From assembly GCA_022837595.1 (NCBI GenBank), contig JALHFX010000007.1, positions 1 to 49,282 of the forward strand: 49,282 nt of DNA, in the 5' to 3' direction. A program made the translations under genes and the position numbers. The DNA is from Propionibacterium sp. GTDB taxonomy: Bacteria; Actinomycetota; Actinomycetes; Propionibacteriales; Propionibacteriaceae. Of this stretch, positions 41,082 to 49,216 are shown in pieces. The number at the start of each line of letters is the position of its first letter. Position 1 is the first letter of the stretch. The notes under the pieces are model-generated. The model had not been told where the DNA came from. It did not search any database and saw only the letters and a program-made list of their open reading frames with translations.

Positions 41082-42127
41082 TTCGAACCACTCCTTTTTA
41101 AGCTGCCGATGCCCAGTGAGCCGTCGGCCTGTAATGAACTCGTTGAGTTAACGGTGCCGTCATCCACATCCTCGGGTGCGGCATAAGCGTCTGGATCGTC
41201 CAGCAAACCGATCGGCGGGACGAAGAAGAGACAGCCGGTGGTGGCCGTCGAGAAATCGAGGATGCGATCGTAGTTGCCCGGGGGGTTCCCCATGAACATA
41301 TTGGTCAGCATCTGCTCGGTCGCGGTGACGTCGGCCGCATAGCTGATGAAGTAGGTGCCGAATTCGGCGTCACCGACGCGTCCGAACGGCAGGTTGTCTC
41401 GCACGATCTGTCGGTCGTTGCCGTCCTCATCGCTGATGTCGTTGAGCGCCACATGGCTGTTCGACGGCATCTGGTCTTCCGGCAATTCGATATCGCTGAG
41501 CTTGGTGCGCCCGATGGCCTGCTCTTGTTGTTCGACCGGCAGTGCATCCCAGGCGGTCAGATCGTGCAGGTACTTCTGGACGACCAGATAGCTCGACCCG
41601 TTGTAGAGCGGATCGTCGGCGACCAGGGCCGCGGCGATATCGTCGACCGGCGGGTCTGGGTTCTCGGTGCCGTCCACAAAACCGAGCAGATCGCGTTGGT
41701 CGAAGTAGCGGAAGCCGTGTACTTCGTCCACGACATCGACCAGTCCTTCGAAATGGCGCATCAGCTGGTGTGCCAGTTCAAAGCAGAGGTCGATTTGGGT
41801 GGCACGCAGGTGGAAGAAGAGATCGCCCGGTGTGGATACCGCAGAATGGACCGGCCCGGTGAGTGGAATGAACGGGTGCAAATTGCGTGGTTTCGGCAGA
41901 TCGGCATAGGCACGATCCCAAAATCTCGAACCGATACCGACCACACAGCTGAGCCCTGCCTCGGGGATACGGAAACCAACCGACCGTTTGAGTCCGGGCA
42001 CATCCGCCAGTGACTCTCGCACTTCTTGCTCGGCTCCCGGACGCACGGTCACGGTCAGGAAGATCGCTGCTGGTACCGGTACTCCTAAGATCGGCTGTGC
42101 CAATTCCTGTGGCCTCGCCTCAGACAT
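41078..42127 (-). CDS. Dye-decolorizing peroxidase (DyP), encapsulin cargo
   Basis: 349 residues. DyP signature GxxDG in 'LLGFVDGTENP' (catalytic Asp), 'SYLVVQKYLHDL', 'RTKLSD', 'SHVALNDI', 'IVRDNLPFG' and 'GTYFISYA' around the haem pocket. The C-terminus ends with a linker and 'DGSLGIGSLKRSGSK', a clear encapsulin-loading peptide (core SLGIGSL). Oxidises phenolic or dye substrates with H2O2 and is packaged in the encapsulin. GAAGGGCGG precedes ATG 42127; TAGACT about 35 nt further upstream may be the -10. Confidence 0.95.
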   Translation of the reverse strand: MSEARPQELAQPILGVPVPAAIFLTVTVRPGAEQEVRESLADVPGLKRSVGFRIPEAGLSCVVGIGSRFWDRAYADLPKPRNLHPFIPLTGPVHSAVSTPGDLFFHLRATQIDLCFELAHQLMRHFEGLVDVVDEVHGFRYFDQRDLLGFVDGTENPDPPVDDIAAALVADDPLYNGSSYLVVQKYLHDLTAWDALPVEQQEQAIGRTKLSDIELPEDQMPSNSHVALNDISDEDGNDRQIVRDNLPFGRVGDAEFGTYFISYAADVTATEQMLTNMFMGNPPGNYDRILDFSTATTGCLFFVPPIGLLDDPDAYAAPEDVDDGTVNSTSSLQADGSLGIGSLKRSGSK

Positions 42128-42203
42128 TCATCCGCCCTTCATTGCACTGTCAGGGCTCAGTCTAGTTGGGTGGCATAGCGCTCCACCTCTGATCGGGGGA
42201 AGG

Positions 42204-43292
42204 CTACCCTATCGCCGCCGGCGAACTCACCTTCACAGAACCGTCGATGATCTGCTGGCGGACCGCGTCCAGTTCGCTGCCCAGTCCAGACCCGAACTCG
42301 CCGTCATGGGCAGGGACGAAAGTGGTGCCGTCGTTACGCAGCCCGGCGGTGAAGACCCCTGAGGCACCGCGGCCTTGCTGGTCGGCACGTATCAATTCAA
42401 AGATCGCCGTGCCGCGGTCCTTCACGACCGAGCCCAACTGCTGATCGCAGTAGCTTGCCTGGGTCTGGCAGCCGTTGGTGCCGGTCCAGATCACCTTGAG
42501 CCCACTGGTTTCGGCTGCCAATTGCAGAGCCCCGACTCCGGAGTCACCGGCCACCGCCATGATCACATCAGCGCCTTGACCTGCCAGTGTTTGAGCGGCC
42601 GCTCGTCCGGCGGGGGCATCTGAGTAGGGGTCACTGTCGGAACGCACGAAGGTGCCGTTCTGGGTGTCGAGATCCCAGCCGACCACCTGCACCTGAGCGT
42701 CTTTGGCCTGGTTGAAATAGGCGACGCCCTGGACGAAGCCGTCCAGGTATGCGGTGACGGTTGCGACGTTCAGGCCACCAAAGGCTCCGACCGTGCCGCT
42801 GGTTGAACGCGCCGCGGCAGCATACCCGGCGAGGAATCCGGATTCTTGTACGTTGAAGACCACCGGACGCAGATTGGTCGGTGTCGAATTCGGAATCGCA
42901 TCAATCAATGCGAACTCGACTGCGGGGTTAGCTTTGGCTGCAGCTTCGGCCGCATTCGCCATGCCGGACCCTAGCGCCACGACCATCGAGCACTGTTCGT
43001 CGGCTAATGATTGCAGCATTGGGGCGTAATCCGCTGACGATTCGGCCGCAACTGAGTTCGCTTCAACACCGAGTTCGCGTTGCGCCCGGTTGAGCCCCTC
43101 GATCGCCTGCTCTGCTGGGCTGCCGGCCGATACACTGCCCGCGTCAGTGAGCAGGCAGGCCTTATAGGTGGGCCCTGCAGCGGTCTGTGTCGGCCCGATG
43201 GAACTCTTGGTGGCCGTCGCCGGAGGCTGGGCACAGCCGACAAGGGCCAGCACCAGCAGACCAGCAGCGAGCGCGGTTGGTCTTTTGATCAT
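42204..43292 (-). CDS. BMP-family (PnrA-like) substrate-binding lipoprotein
   Basis: 362 residues from ATG 43292. Signal peptide 'MIKRPTALAAGLLVLALVGC' with lipobox LVGC; the mature part shows basic-membrane-protein features: 'YKACLLTDAGSV', 'CSMVVALGSGMANA', 'EFALIDAIPN', 'ESGFLAGYAAA', 'VGAFGGLNVATVTAYLDGFVQG', 'ADVIMAVAGDSGVGAL'. Family members bind nucleosides for an ABC importer; no ABC genes lie here. Preceded by a shorter paralogue on the same strand (10 nt gap). Confidence 0.88.
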   Translation of the reverse strand: MIKRPTALAAGLLVLALVGCAQPPATATKSSIGPTQTAAGPTYKACLLTDAGSVSAGSPAEQAIEGLNRAQRELGVEANSVAAESSADYAPMLQSLADEQCSMVVALGSGMANAAEAAAKANPAVEFALIDAIPNSTPTNLRPVVFNVQESGFLAGYAAAARSTSGTVGAFGGLNVATVTAYLDGFVQGVAYFNQAKDAQVQVVGWDLDTQNGTFVRSDSDPYSDAPAGRAAAQTLAGQGADVIMAVAGDSGVGALQLAAETSGLKVIWTGTNGCQTQASYCDQQLGSVVKDRGTAIFELIRADQQGRGASGVFTAGLRNDGTTFVPAHDGEFGSGLGSELDAVRQQIIDGSVKVSSPAAIG

Positions 43293-43302
43293 GGTTGGCA
43301 CT

Positions 43303-44139
43303 CTAACCCGCAGCCGGCGGGGTGATCGAACCATCGATCAGCGCGGCGCGGACTGCTTCGACATCGGCTCTCAACTCATCGCTCGCTGAAGCGTCGAGTG
43401 GGACGATATCGACTCCGCCGTCGCGCAGCGTCCCGTAGTAGGGCGCGCTGGAGAACTCACCGCGCGCTGACTCGCCGATCGCGCTGATCACCGCAGCTTC
43501 GACGATCTTATGCACACCTGCGGCGGCGGCGCCCGGTTCTTCGACGACTTGTACAGCGGCGCCCTTCGTCCGATTGAAGTAGTCGACCCCTGCAGTGAAA
43601 CCGTTGCGGTAGGGCTCAGCTGTTTGCTGCGAGAGCGCGACGGTGTCGTTCGGGGCCTGCGCTGCCGCGACGTAGCCGGCCAGGAAGGCCGCATCGGCCA
43701 GATCGAAGAGCAGCGGCTTCAGATTCGGTCGGGGTTCGGCAGGTTGGGCGTCCACAAGCAAGAACTCCACGGCCGGATGGGCTTGGGCCGCGGCCTGCAG
43801 ATCGTCGGCGTGGGCTGCCCCAATCCCGACGATCACCGAACACTGCGTGTCGATTAGTGAGTTGATCGCAGACGCGTAGTCGTTTTGCTCGTCAGATTTG
43901 GCCCGACCGACCAGCAGCTTCAAGTCGGTGGCTGCCTGCAGGACTGCGTTGTACGCCTGCTGGTTCGCAGCGCCATCGCTGAATCCGGCGTCGTCGGCGA
44001 CCATGCAGACCTTGGTGGCCCCGGACGCCGGAGTCTGGCTCGCGGTCGCAGAGACCGAAGGGATCGTCTGGGGCGCGCTGGCGCAACCGACGAGGGCCAC
44101 TCCGACCACGAGTGAAGAGAACCAATGCAGACACCGCAC
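43303..44139 (-). CDS. Shortened BMP-family lipoprotein paralogue
   Basis: 278 residues. Signal peptide with lipobox 'ALVGCAS'; collinear with the neighbouring BMP protein through 'AFLAGYVAAAQ' and 'YRNGFTAGVDYFNRTKGAAVQVV', then about 70-80 residues of the second lobe (the 'ADVIMAVAGDSG' region) are missing before the shared end 'YYGTLRDGGVDIVPLDASASDEL'. The ligand cleft should therefore be incomplete. A perfect AGGAGGT precedes GTG 44139, so it is translated. Arose by tandem duplication and internal deletion; may act as a sensor or partner rather than a transporter subunit. Confidence 0.85.
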   Translation of the reverse strand: MRCLHWFSSLVVGVALVGCASAPQTIPSVSATASQTPASGATKVCMVADDAGFSDGAANQQAYNAVLQAATDLKLLVGRAKSDEQNDYASAINSLIDTQCSVIVGIGAAHADDLQAAAQAHPAVEFLLVDAQPAEPRPNLKPLLFDLADAAFLAGYVAAAQAPNDTVALSQQTAEPYRNGFTAGVDYFNRTKGAAVQVVEEPGAAAAGVHKIVEAAVISAIGESARGEFSSAPYYGTLRDGGVDIVPLDASASDELRADVEAVRAALIDGSITPPAAG

Positions 44140-44198
44140 AGCAGACCTCCTGATGATCGCACCGCGACCTTAGTTCAGCGATCAGCTAGCCTCAACCC

Positions 44199-45512
44199 AT
44201 GACCGATGAGCGCACCAAGTTCTTGCTCCCTGAGGACCAGATTCCCACGCACTGGTACAACCTCACACCCGATCTGCCCATTGCTCCGCCGCCGCCGTTG
44301 AATCCTGCGACGAAAGAGCCCGTGGGACCTGCGGATCTGTCAGCGATTTTCCCCGACGCGTTGATCGAGCAGGAGGTGAGTACCGAACGCTGGATCCCGA
44401 TCCCTGAAGAGGTCCGTGAAATCTACCGGCTATGGCGTCCATCACCGCTGTACCGGGCGCATCGCTTCGAGAAGGCCCTCGGCACGAAGGCCAAGATCTA
44501 CTACAAATACGAAGGCGCCTCACCGGTAGGCAGCCACAAGACGAATTCGTCGGTCGCGCAGGCCTTCTTCAACAAGCAAGCCGGCATCAAGCGGCTGTGC
44601 ACCGAGACCGGTGCCGGCCAGTGGGGTGCCGCCCTGGCATTCGCCTGCCAGGCGTTCGATATGACCTGTGATGTCTGGCAGGTGCGCAATAGCTACGAAA
44701 CCAAGCCGTACCGGCGGATGCAGATGGAGACCTTCGGCGCGCAGGTGACACCGAGCCCCTCGGATCGCACCGAGATCGGACGCGAGCTCCAGAAGAAATT
44801 CCCCGGGACCACCGGTTCGCTGGGGATGGCGATCAGCGAGGCGATCGAGGAAGCCGCCAAGGACCCTGAGGCGAACTATTCGCTGGGTAGCGTGCTCAAC
44901 CATGTGGCCCTGCACCAGACGATCATCGGTCTGGAGACGCTGGCCCAGCTCGAACTGGCGGACGAGCGGCTACCTGACCATCTCTTCGCCTGCGCGGGTG
45001 GCGGCTCAAACCTGGCCGGCCTGAGCTTCCCGTTCCTGCGCCTGAACCTCACCGAGGGCACCTCGGTACATGTGCGGGCCTGCGAGCCCGCCGCGGCACC
45101 GTCGCTGACCGAGGGCGAGTACCGTTACGACTTCGGGGATACCGCCGGGTTCACTCCGCTGTTGAAGATGTACACGCTGGGCGCGGAGTTCGTCCCGGCC
45201 TCCGTACATGCGGGCGGCCTGCGCTACCACGGCATGTCTCCGCTGGTCAGCGCCGCCTACGACCAGAAGCTCCTGGACGCGGTCGCAGTCAAACAGCGGG
45301 ATGCTTTCGCTGCCGGTGTGCTCTTCGCCAATGCTGAGGGCATCATTCCCGCGTCCGAATCGAACCATGCGATCGCCGGTGCCGTCGCTCATCTGCGGGC
45401 CGCCGAAAACGATGCTGAAGGTCAGGTCGTGCTGATCGGGGTCTCTGGCAGCGGCCAGCTCGATCTGCCGGCCTACGCCGAGTATCTGTCGGGGACGATG
45501 ATCGACGCCTGA
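44199..45512 (+). CDS. trpB: Tryptophan synthase beta-like protein, TrpB2 type
   Basis: 437 residues. PLP enzyme with Lys in 'GSHKTNSSVAQAFF', 'ETGAGQWGAALAFACQ', 'LGMAISEAIEEA', phosphate loop 'AGGGSNLAG' and 'ASESNHA'. The long N-terminus ('IPTHWYNLTPDLP') and the tail identify the TrpB2 family, which works without TrpA; none is nearby. Condenses indole, or possibly another nucleophile, with serine to tryptophan. TAGCCT (44187-44192) lies 6 nt before the ATG, a leaderless layout. The DUF2510 gene follows after 4 nt. Confidence 0.93.
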   Translation: MTDERTKFLLPEDQIPTHWYNLTPDLPIAPPPPLNPATKEPVGPADLSAIFPDALIEQEVSTERWIPIPEEVREIYRLWRPSPLYRAHRFEKALGTKAKIYYKYEGASPVGSHKTNSSVAQAFFNKQAGIKRLCTETGAGQWGAALAFACQAFDMTCDVWQVRNSYETKPYRRMQMETFGAQVTPSPSDRTEIGRELQKKFPGTTGSLGMAISEAIEEAAKDPEANYSLGSVLNHVALHQTIIGLETLAQLELADERLPDHLFACAGGGSNLAGLSFPFLRLNLTEGTSVHVRACEPAAAPSLTEGEYRYDFGDTAGFTPLLKMYTLGAEFVPASVHAGGLRYHGMSPLVSAAYDQKLLDAVAVKQRDAFAAGVLFANAEGIIPASESNHAIAGAVAHLRAAENDAEGQVVLIGVSGSGQLDLPAYAEYLSGTMIDA

Positions 45513-45516
45513 GCCG

Positions 45517-46371
45517 ATGAGTCAGCCCGGTTGGTATCCCGATCCGGCCGGCTCTGGGCAGCTGCGCCGCTGGGACGGCAGGCAGTGGACGAACGACGTC
45601 CGGCCTGCCGGGCCCGGCCCCGCAGTGCCCCCACCGGACGTACGCCCAGGCGGCCGGATTTGGCTGATCGTCGCGCTCGTCGTTGTTGCGATCGTGGCGC
45701 TGTTCGTCGTGAGCCGGCTGGGCGGGCGACAACCCGCCCCGGTGATTGAGGACTCGAACTCGTCCACACCCTCGGTGAGCGGCTGGGACGAAACCTCGGC
45801 ACCCACCCCGGATCCCGGCCGCGCGGCGCCGGTGAACTGCGCCCCGTCGTTCACCGATGGGCCCGTCGGGCTGCCGACCTACGACCCGCTGAGCGTAGGG
45901 CCGCTGTCAATGCCCGCACCAGGCCTGAGCTGGGACGGCCCGCAACCTGAATACCGGATGCCATTGGGCGAGACCGGCTGGGGGTACACCCACGAGTTGC
46001 CGTATGAGAAGCCGTGGGCCTCATCGATGACGATCGGCATCTTGGCCGATCCCGATTTCACCAGCACATCCAATACCGCCCGCACGATGGCGCAGTGCAT
46101 CATGACCAGCGGTTTCTATCGCAGCGTCGACGTCACGATGGACGATTACGCCGAGCAATCGATCGAGATCGACGGCGTGAGTGCCACACAGGCGGATTTC
46201 ATTCTCCGGTTCGATGATCCACAGCTGGAGACGAAAGGGTCCCGGCTGCGGCTGATCGTGATCGACTCCAGCCCACAGCGCACCTGGTTCTTCTCGGCAG
46301 TCCCGGTTGAACGCGACGATCACAGCGCTGCCGTGGAAACTGTCACCGCTGGTCTGCGGGTGGCCGGCTGA
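45517..46371 (+). CDS. DUF2510 membrane-anchored protein, unknown function
   Basis: 284 residues. N-terminal DUF2510 ('GWYPDPAGSGQLRRWDGRQWT', about 5-25), a Pro-rich linker, one membrane segment (about 47-66, 'IWLIVALVVVAIVALFVVS'), then a Ser/Thr/Pro linker and an external domain of about 180 residues with two cysteines (about 108 and 194) that I do not recognise. Cotranscribed with trpB2 (4-nt gap), but no functional link is evident. The stop context is repeated downstream. Confidence 0.82.
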   Translation: MSQPGWYPDPAGSGQLRRWDGRQWTNDVRPAGPGPAVPPPDVRPGGRIWLIVALVVVAIVALFVVSRLGGRQPAPVIEDSNSSTPSVSGWDETSAPTPDPGRAAPVNCAPSFTDGPVGLPTYDPLSVGPLSMPAPGLSWDGPQPEYRMPLGETGWGYTHELPYEKPWASSMTIGILADPDFTSTSNTARTMAQCIMTSGFYRSVDVTMDDYAEQSIEIDGVSATQADFILRFDDPQLETKGSRLRLIVIDSSPQRTWFFSAVPVERDDHSAAVETVTAGLRVAG

Positions 46372-46377
46372 GCCACG

Positions 46378-46428
46378 AGATGGCTGACGCGTCCAGATGG
46401 CTGACGCGTCCAGCTATCTGACGCGTCA
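46378..46428 (+). repeat. 17-bp tandem repeat, 3 units, after the DUF2510 stop
   Basis: Units agatggctgacgcgtcc (46378-46394 and 46395-46411) and agctatctgacgcgtca (46412-46428). Each carries a TGA; 'GGCTGA' repeats the end of the gene (GGC TGA at 46366-46371). Confidence 0.9.
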
Positions 46429-46483
46429 CACAGCCCAGCCGCTGCCATCAGGACTGTCGCGGTGGGCGGATCGATCGCAGTAT

Positions 46484-47950
46484 TCAGATACCCGGCTCGG
46501 CATCATCGGCTGCCTGGGATGCCTCGGCGAGCTGGCGGCGCAGCAGGCTGTCTTGGCGGCGGGCGAAGTCGTTGCCGTCCATCGGTTCCTTGCTTGCAAG
46601 ACCACCATCCGCCAAAACAGTCGGGTCCGCATCCTCGAGGCGCGTGACATCGATCCAGGCGATGCGCCGACCGTCCATCTCGGAAACGCGCATCGAGAAT
46701 CGGGCCGTCTGCGGATTGTCTTCCGATGCGTCCTCGGGAGAAAGCGCGACAACTATCTCGTCGTTCAGTGCGGGAATGCGACCCAACATGCGCATCATGA
46801 ATCCCGCGAGGGTGTCGTAGGGGCCCTCGGGAATCTCAAATCCGGTGCGTTCGGCGAAGTCTTCGAGCGAGATCAGTCCCTCGAAATCGGCGACCATTTC
46901 GTGTTTGATCTGGGCATCGTCCGGCACGTCGTATTCGTCGGTGATCTCGCCGATGAGCTCCTCGATCAGGTCTTCGAGGGTGACGATGCCTGCCGTGCCA
47001 CCGTACTCGTCGCGCACGATCGCCAGATGCGACGATTCGCGGCGCATTTCGGTGAGCGCCCGGAGCACCTTGACGGTCTCGGGCAGGCTGAGCACCGGAC
47101 GGGCGAGCTGCTTAACCGGAACCTGCCGGGAGCCCGCATCCAGCCCCATCAGATCGCGGACGTGCAGGAAACCGATCACTTGATCGGCTGATCCATCGGT
47201 TACCGGGTAGCGCGAACGCTGGTTTCCTTGCACCAGCCGGATCGCTTGGTAGACGGGGGTATCGCCGGGCATGAAGTCGACCTCGGTGCGCGGCACCATA
47301 ACCTCGCGCAGGCTGCGGTCTCCGGCGTCGAAAACGTCGTCGACGATCCGGCGTTCTTCATCGCCCAGCATGTCCGCATTGGCGACCATTGAACGCAGTT
47401 CCTCTTCGGTGACAGCCTCTTTACCGGCGCCGGGGTCGCCGCCGAAGACCCGCACCATGATGTTGGTGCATTTGTCGATCAACCAGATCAGCGGGGTGGC
47501 GACCTTGGCGATCGTGCTGACCATCGGGGCGAGGGCGAGTGCGAACTCCTCCGCGCGCTGCATCGCCAACCGTTTGGCGGTCAGTTCGCTGAGCACGATC
47601 GACAGGAACGAAATGACCGCTGTCACGATGATGACGGCGAGCACACTCGACAAGCCCGGGGCCAATCCCAGGCTGGTGAACCAGGGCGCCAGGTATTTGC
47701 CAGCCAGCGAATCGCTGCCGAATGCTGATGACAAGAATCCGGCGAGCGTCACACCGATCTGCACCGACGACAGGAAACGATTCGGGTTCTCGGTGAGCGC
47801 GATGATCGCTTGGCCACGCTTGCCGTGAGTCTGTAGACGCTGAATCTGGGAATCCCGCAGCGTCACCAGCGCCATCTCGGCGGCCGAGAAAAGGAAGCCG
47901 ACGAACAGCAGGACGAAGATGACCCCGATAGAAACGAGCAGGTCAGACAT
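46484..47950 (-). CDS. CNNM/CorC-family membrane protein with CBS domains (hemolysin-like)
   Basis: 488 residues. N-terminal DUF21/CNNM membrane domain (about 1-190, with 'FSAAEMALVTL' and 'IVLSELTAKRLAMQ'), a CBS pair (about 205-330, 'VMVPRTEVDFM', 'RYPVTDG', 'VRDEYGGTAGIVTLEDLIEELIGEI') and a C-terminal CorC_HlyC domain (about 345-430, 'GPYDTLAGFMMRMLGRIP'). Family members are linked to magnesium or cobalt transport. ATG 47950 is preferred (GGAG 9 nt upstream); a TTG at 47956 is possible. Lies 48 nt downstream of icd on the same strand. Confidence 0.92.
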   Translation of the reverse strand: MSDLLVSIGVIFVLLFVGFLFSAAEMALVTLRDSQIQRLQTHGKRGQAIIALTENPNRFLSSVQIGVTLAGFLSSAFGSDSLAGKYLAPWFTSLGLAPGLSSVLAVIIVTAVISFLSIVLSELTAKRLAMQRAEEFALALAPMVSTIAKVATPLIWLIDKCTNIMVRVFGGDPGAGKEAVTEEELRSMVANADMLGDEERRIVDDVFDAGDRSLREVMVPRTEVDFMPGDTPVYQAIRLVQGNQRSRYPVTDGSADQVIGFLHVRDLMGLDAGSRQVPVKQLARPVLSLPETVKVLRALTEMRRESSHLAIVRDEYGGTAGIVTLEDLIEELIGEITDEYDVPDDAQIKHEMVADFEGLISLEDFAERTGFEIPEGPYDTLAGFMMRMLGRIPALNDEIVVALSPEDASEDNPQTARFSMRVSEMDGRRIAWIDVTRLEDADPTVLADGGLASKEPMDGNDFARRQDSLLRRQLAEASQAADDAEPGI

Positions 47951-47998
47951 GATCAATCACTCCGACGATTCTACCGGGGTCCGTTAATGGGGTTCTGG

Positions 47999-49216
47999 TC
48001 ACGCCAACCGGGCGGCGAGACCTTCGTCCAAGGCGGCCAGGAACTCTTCGGTGGTCAACCATTCCTGATCCGGGCCAACCAGCAGCGCGAGATCCTTCGT
48101 CATTTTGCCCGACTCGACCGTGCGGACGCAGACCTCCTCGAGGGTCTGGGCAAACTCGCTGACTTGGGGGGTCGCGTCCAACTTGCCGCGATGCTTCAGG
48201 CCACCGGTCCAGGCGTAGATCGACGCGATCGGGTTGGTCGAGGTGGCCTTGCCCTGCTGATGCTGCCGGTAATGCCGGGTAACCGTGCCGTGGGCGGCCT
48301 CTGCTTCGACGGTTCTGCCGTCGGGAGTCATCAGCACCGAGGTCATCAGACCCAGCGAACCAAAGCCTTGCGCAACGGTGTCGGACTGGACGTCGCCGTC
48401 ATAGTTCTTGCAGGCCCAGACGTAGCCGCCTTCCCACTTCAGCGCGGAGGCGACCATGTCATCGATCAGGCGGTGTTCGTAGGTGATGCCGGCTTGCTCA
48501 AACTGTTCTTTGAACTCGGCCTCGAAGACCTCGGCGAAGATGTCCTTGAACTGGCCGTCGTAGGCCTTCAAGATGGTGTTCTTCGTCGACAGGTAGACCG
48601 GGTAGCCCCGCTGCAGTCCGTAGCTCATCGAAGCGCGGGCGAAATCGCGGATCGACTCGTTGAAGTTGTACATGCCCATCGCGACGCCGCCGGCCTCGGG
48701 CATCTTGACGACGTCGAACTCCATCGGTTCCGAGCCGTCGTCGGGAGTGAAGGTGATGGTCACCGTGCCTGCACCGGGCACCTTGAAATCTGTCGCGCGG
48801 TACTGATCGCCGAAAGCGTGCCTGCCGACCACGATGGGTTTCGTCCATCCGGGCACGAGCCTGGGGATATTGCTGATCACGATCGGTTCACGGAAGATGA
48901 CCCCGCCGAGAATATTGCGGATGGTGCCGTTGGGCGAGCGCCACATCTTCTTCAACCCGAATTCGGTGACGCGGGCTTCATCGGGGGTGATGGTGGCGCA
49001 TTTGACGCCGACGCCCTCACGTTTGATGGCGTTGGCGGCGTCGACAGTGATCTGATCGTCGGTGGCGTCGCGGTTCTCGATGCTCAGGTCGTAGTAGTCG
49101 AGGTTGACGTCCAGATACGGCAAGATCAGGCGCTCTTTGATGAATGCCCAGATCACGCGGGTCATTTCGTCCCCGTCGAGCTCGACGACGGTACCGGCCA
49201 CCTTGATCTTGCCCAT
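47999..49216 (-). CDS. icd: NADP-dependent isocitrate dehydrogenase (eukaryotic-type dimer)
   Basis: 405 residues, the subfamily II (mitochondrial-like) enzyme: 'GTVVELDGDEMTRVIWAFIKE', 'KCATITPDEARVTEF', 'WRSPNGTIRNILGG', 'PGWTKPIVVGRHAFGDQYRATD', 'KNYDGDVQSDTVAQGFGSLGLMTS' and 'EAAHGTVTRHYRQHQ'. Oxidises isocitrate to 2-oxoglutarate with NADP+. ATG 49216 has GAGGAAC upstream; an in-frame start at 49273 adds 19 residues without homology. TAGATT at 49273-49278 (minus strand) may be its -10, giving a leader of about 50 nt. Confidence 0.96.
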   Translation of the reverse strand: MGKIKVAGTVVELDGDEMTRVIWAFIKERLILPYLDVNLDYYDLSIENRDATDDQITVDAANAIKREGVGVKCATITPDEARVTEFGLKKMWRSPNGTIRNILGGVIFREPIVISNIPRLVPGWTKPIVVGRHAFGDQYRATDFKVPGAGTVTITFTPDDGSEPMEFDVVKMPEAGGVAMGMYNFNESIRDFARASMSYGLQRGYPVYLSTKNTILKAYDGQFKDIFAEVFEAEFKEQFEQAGITYEHRLIDDMVASALKWEGGYVWACKNYDGDVQSDTVAQGFGSLGLMTSVLMTPDGRTVEAEAAHGTVTRHYRQHQQGKATSTNPIASIYAWTGGLKHRGKLDATPQVSEFAQTLEEVCVRTVESGKMTKDLALLVGPDQEWLTTEEFLAALDEGLAARLA

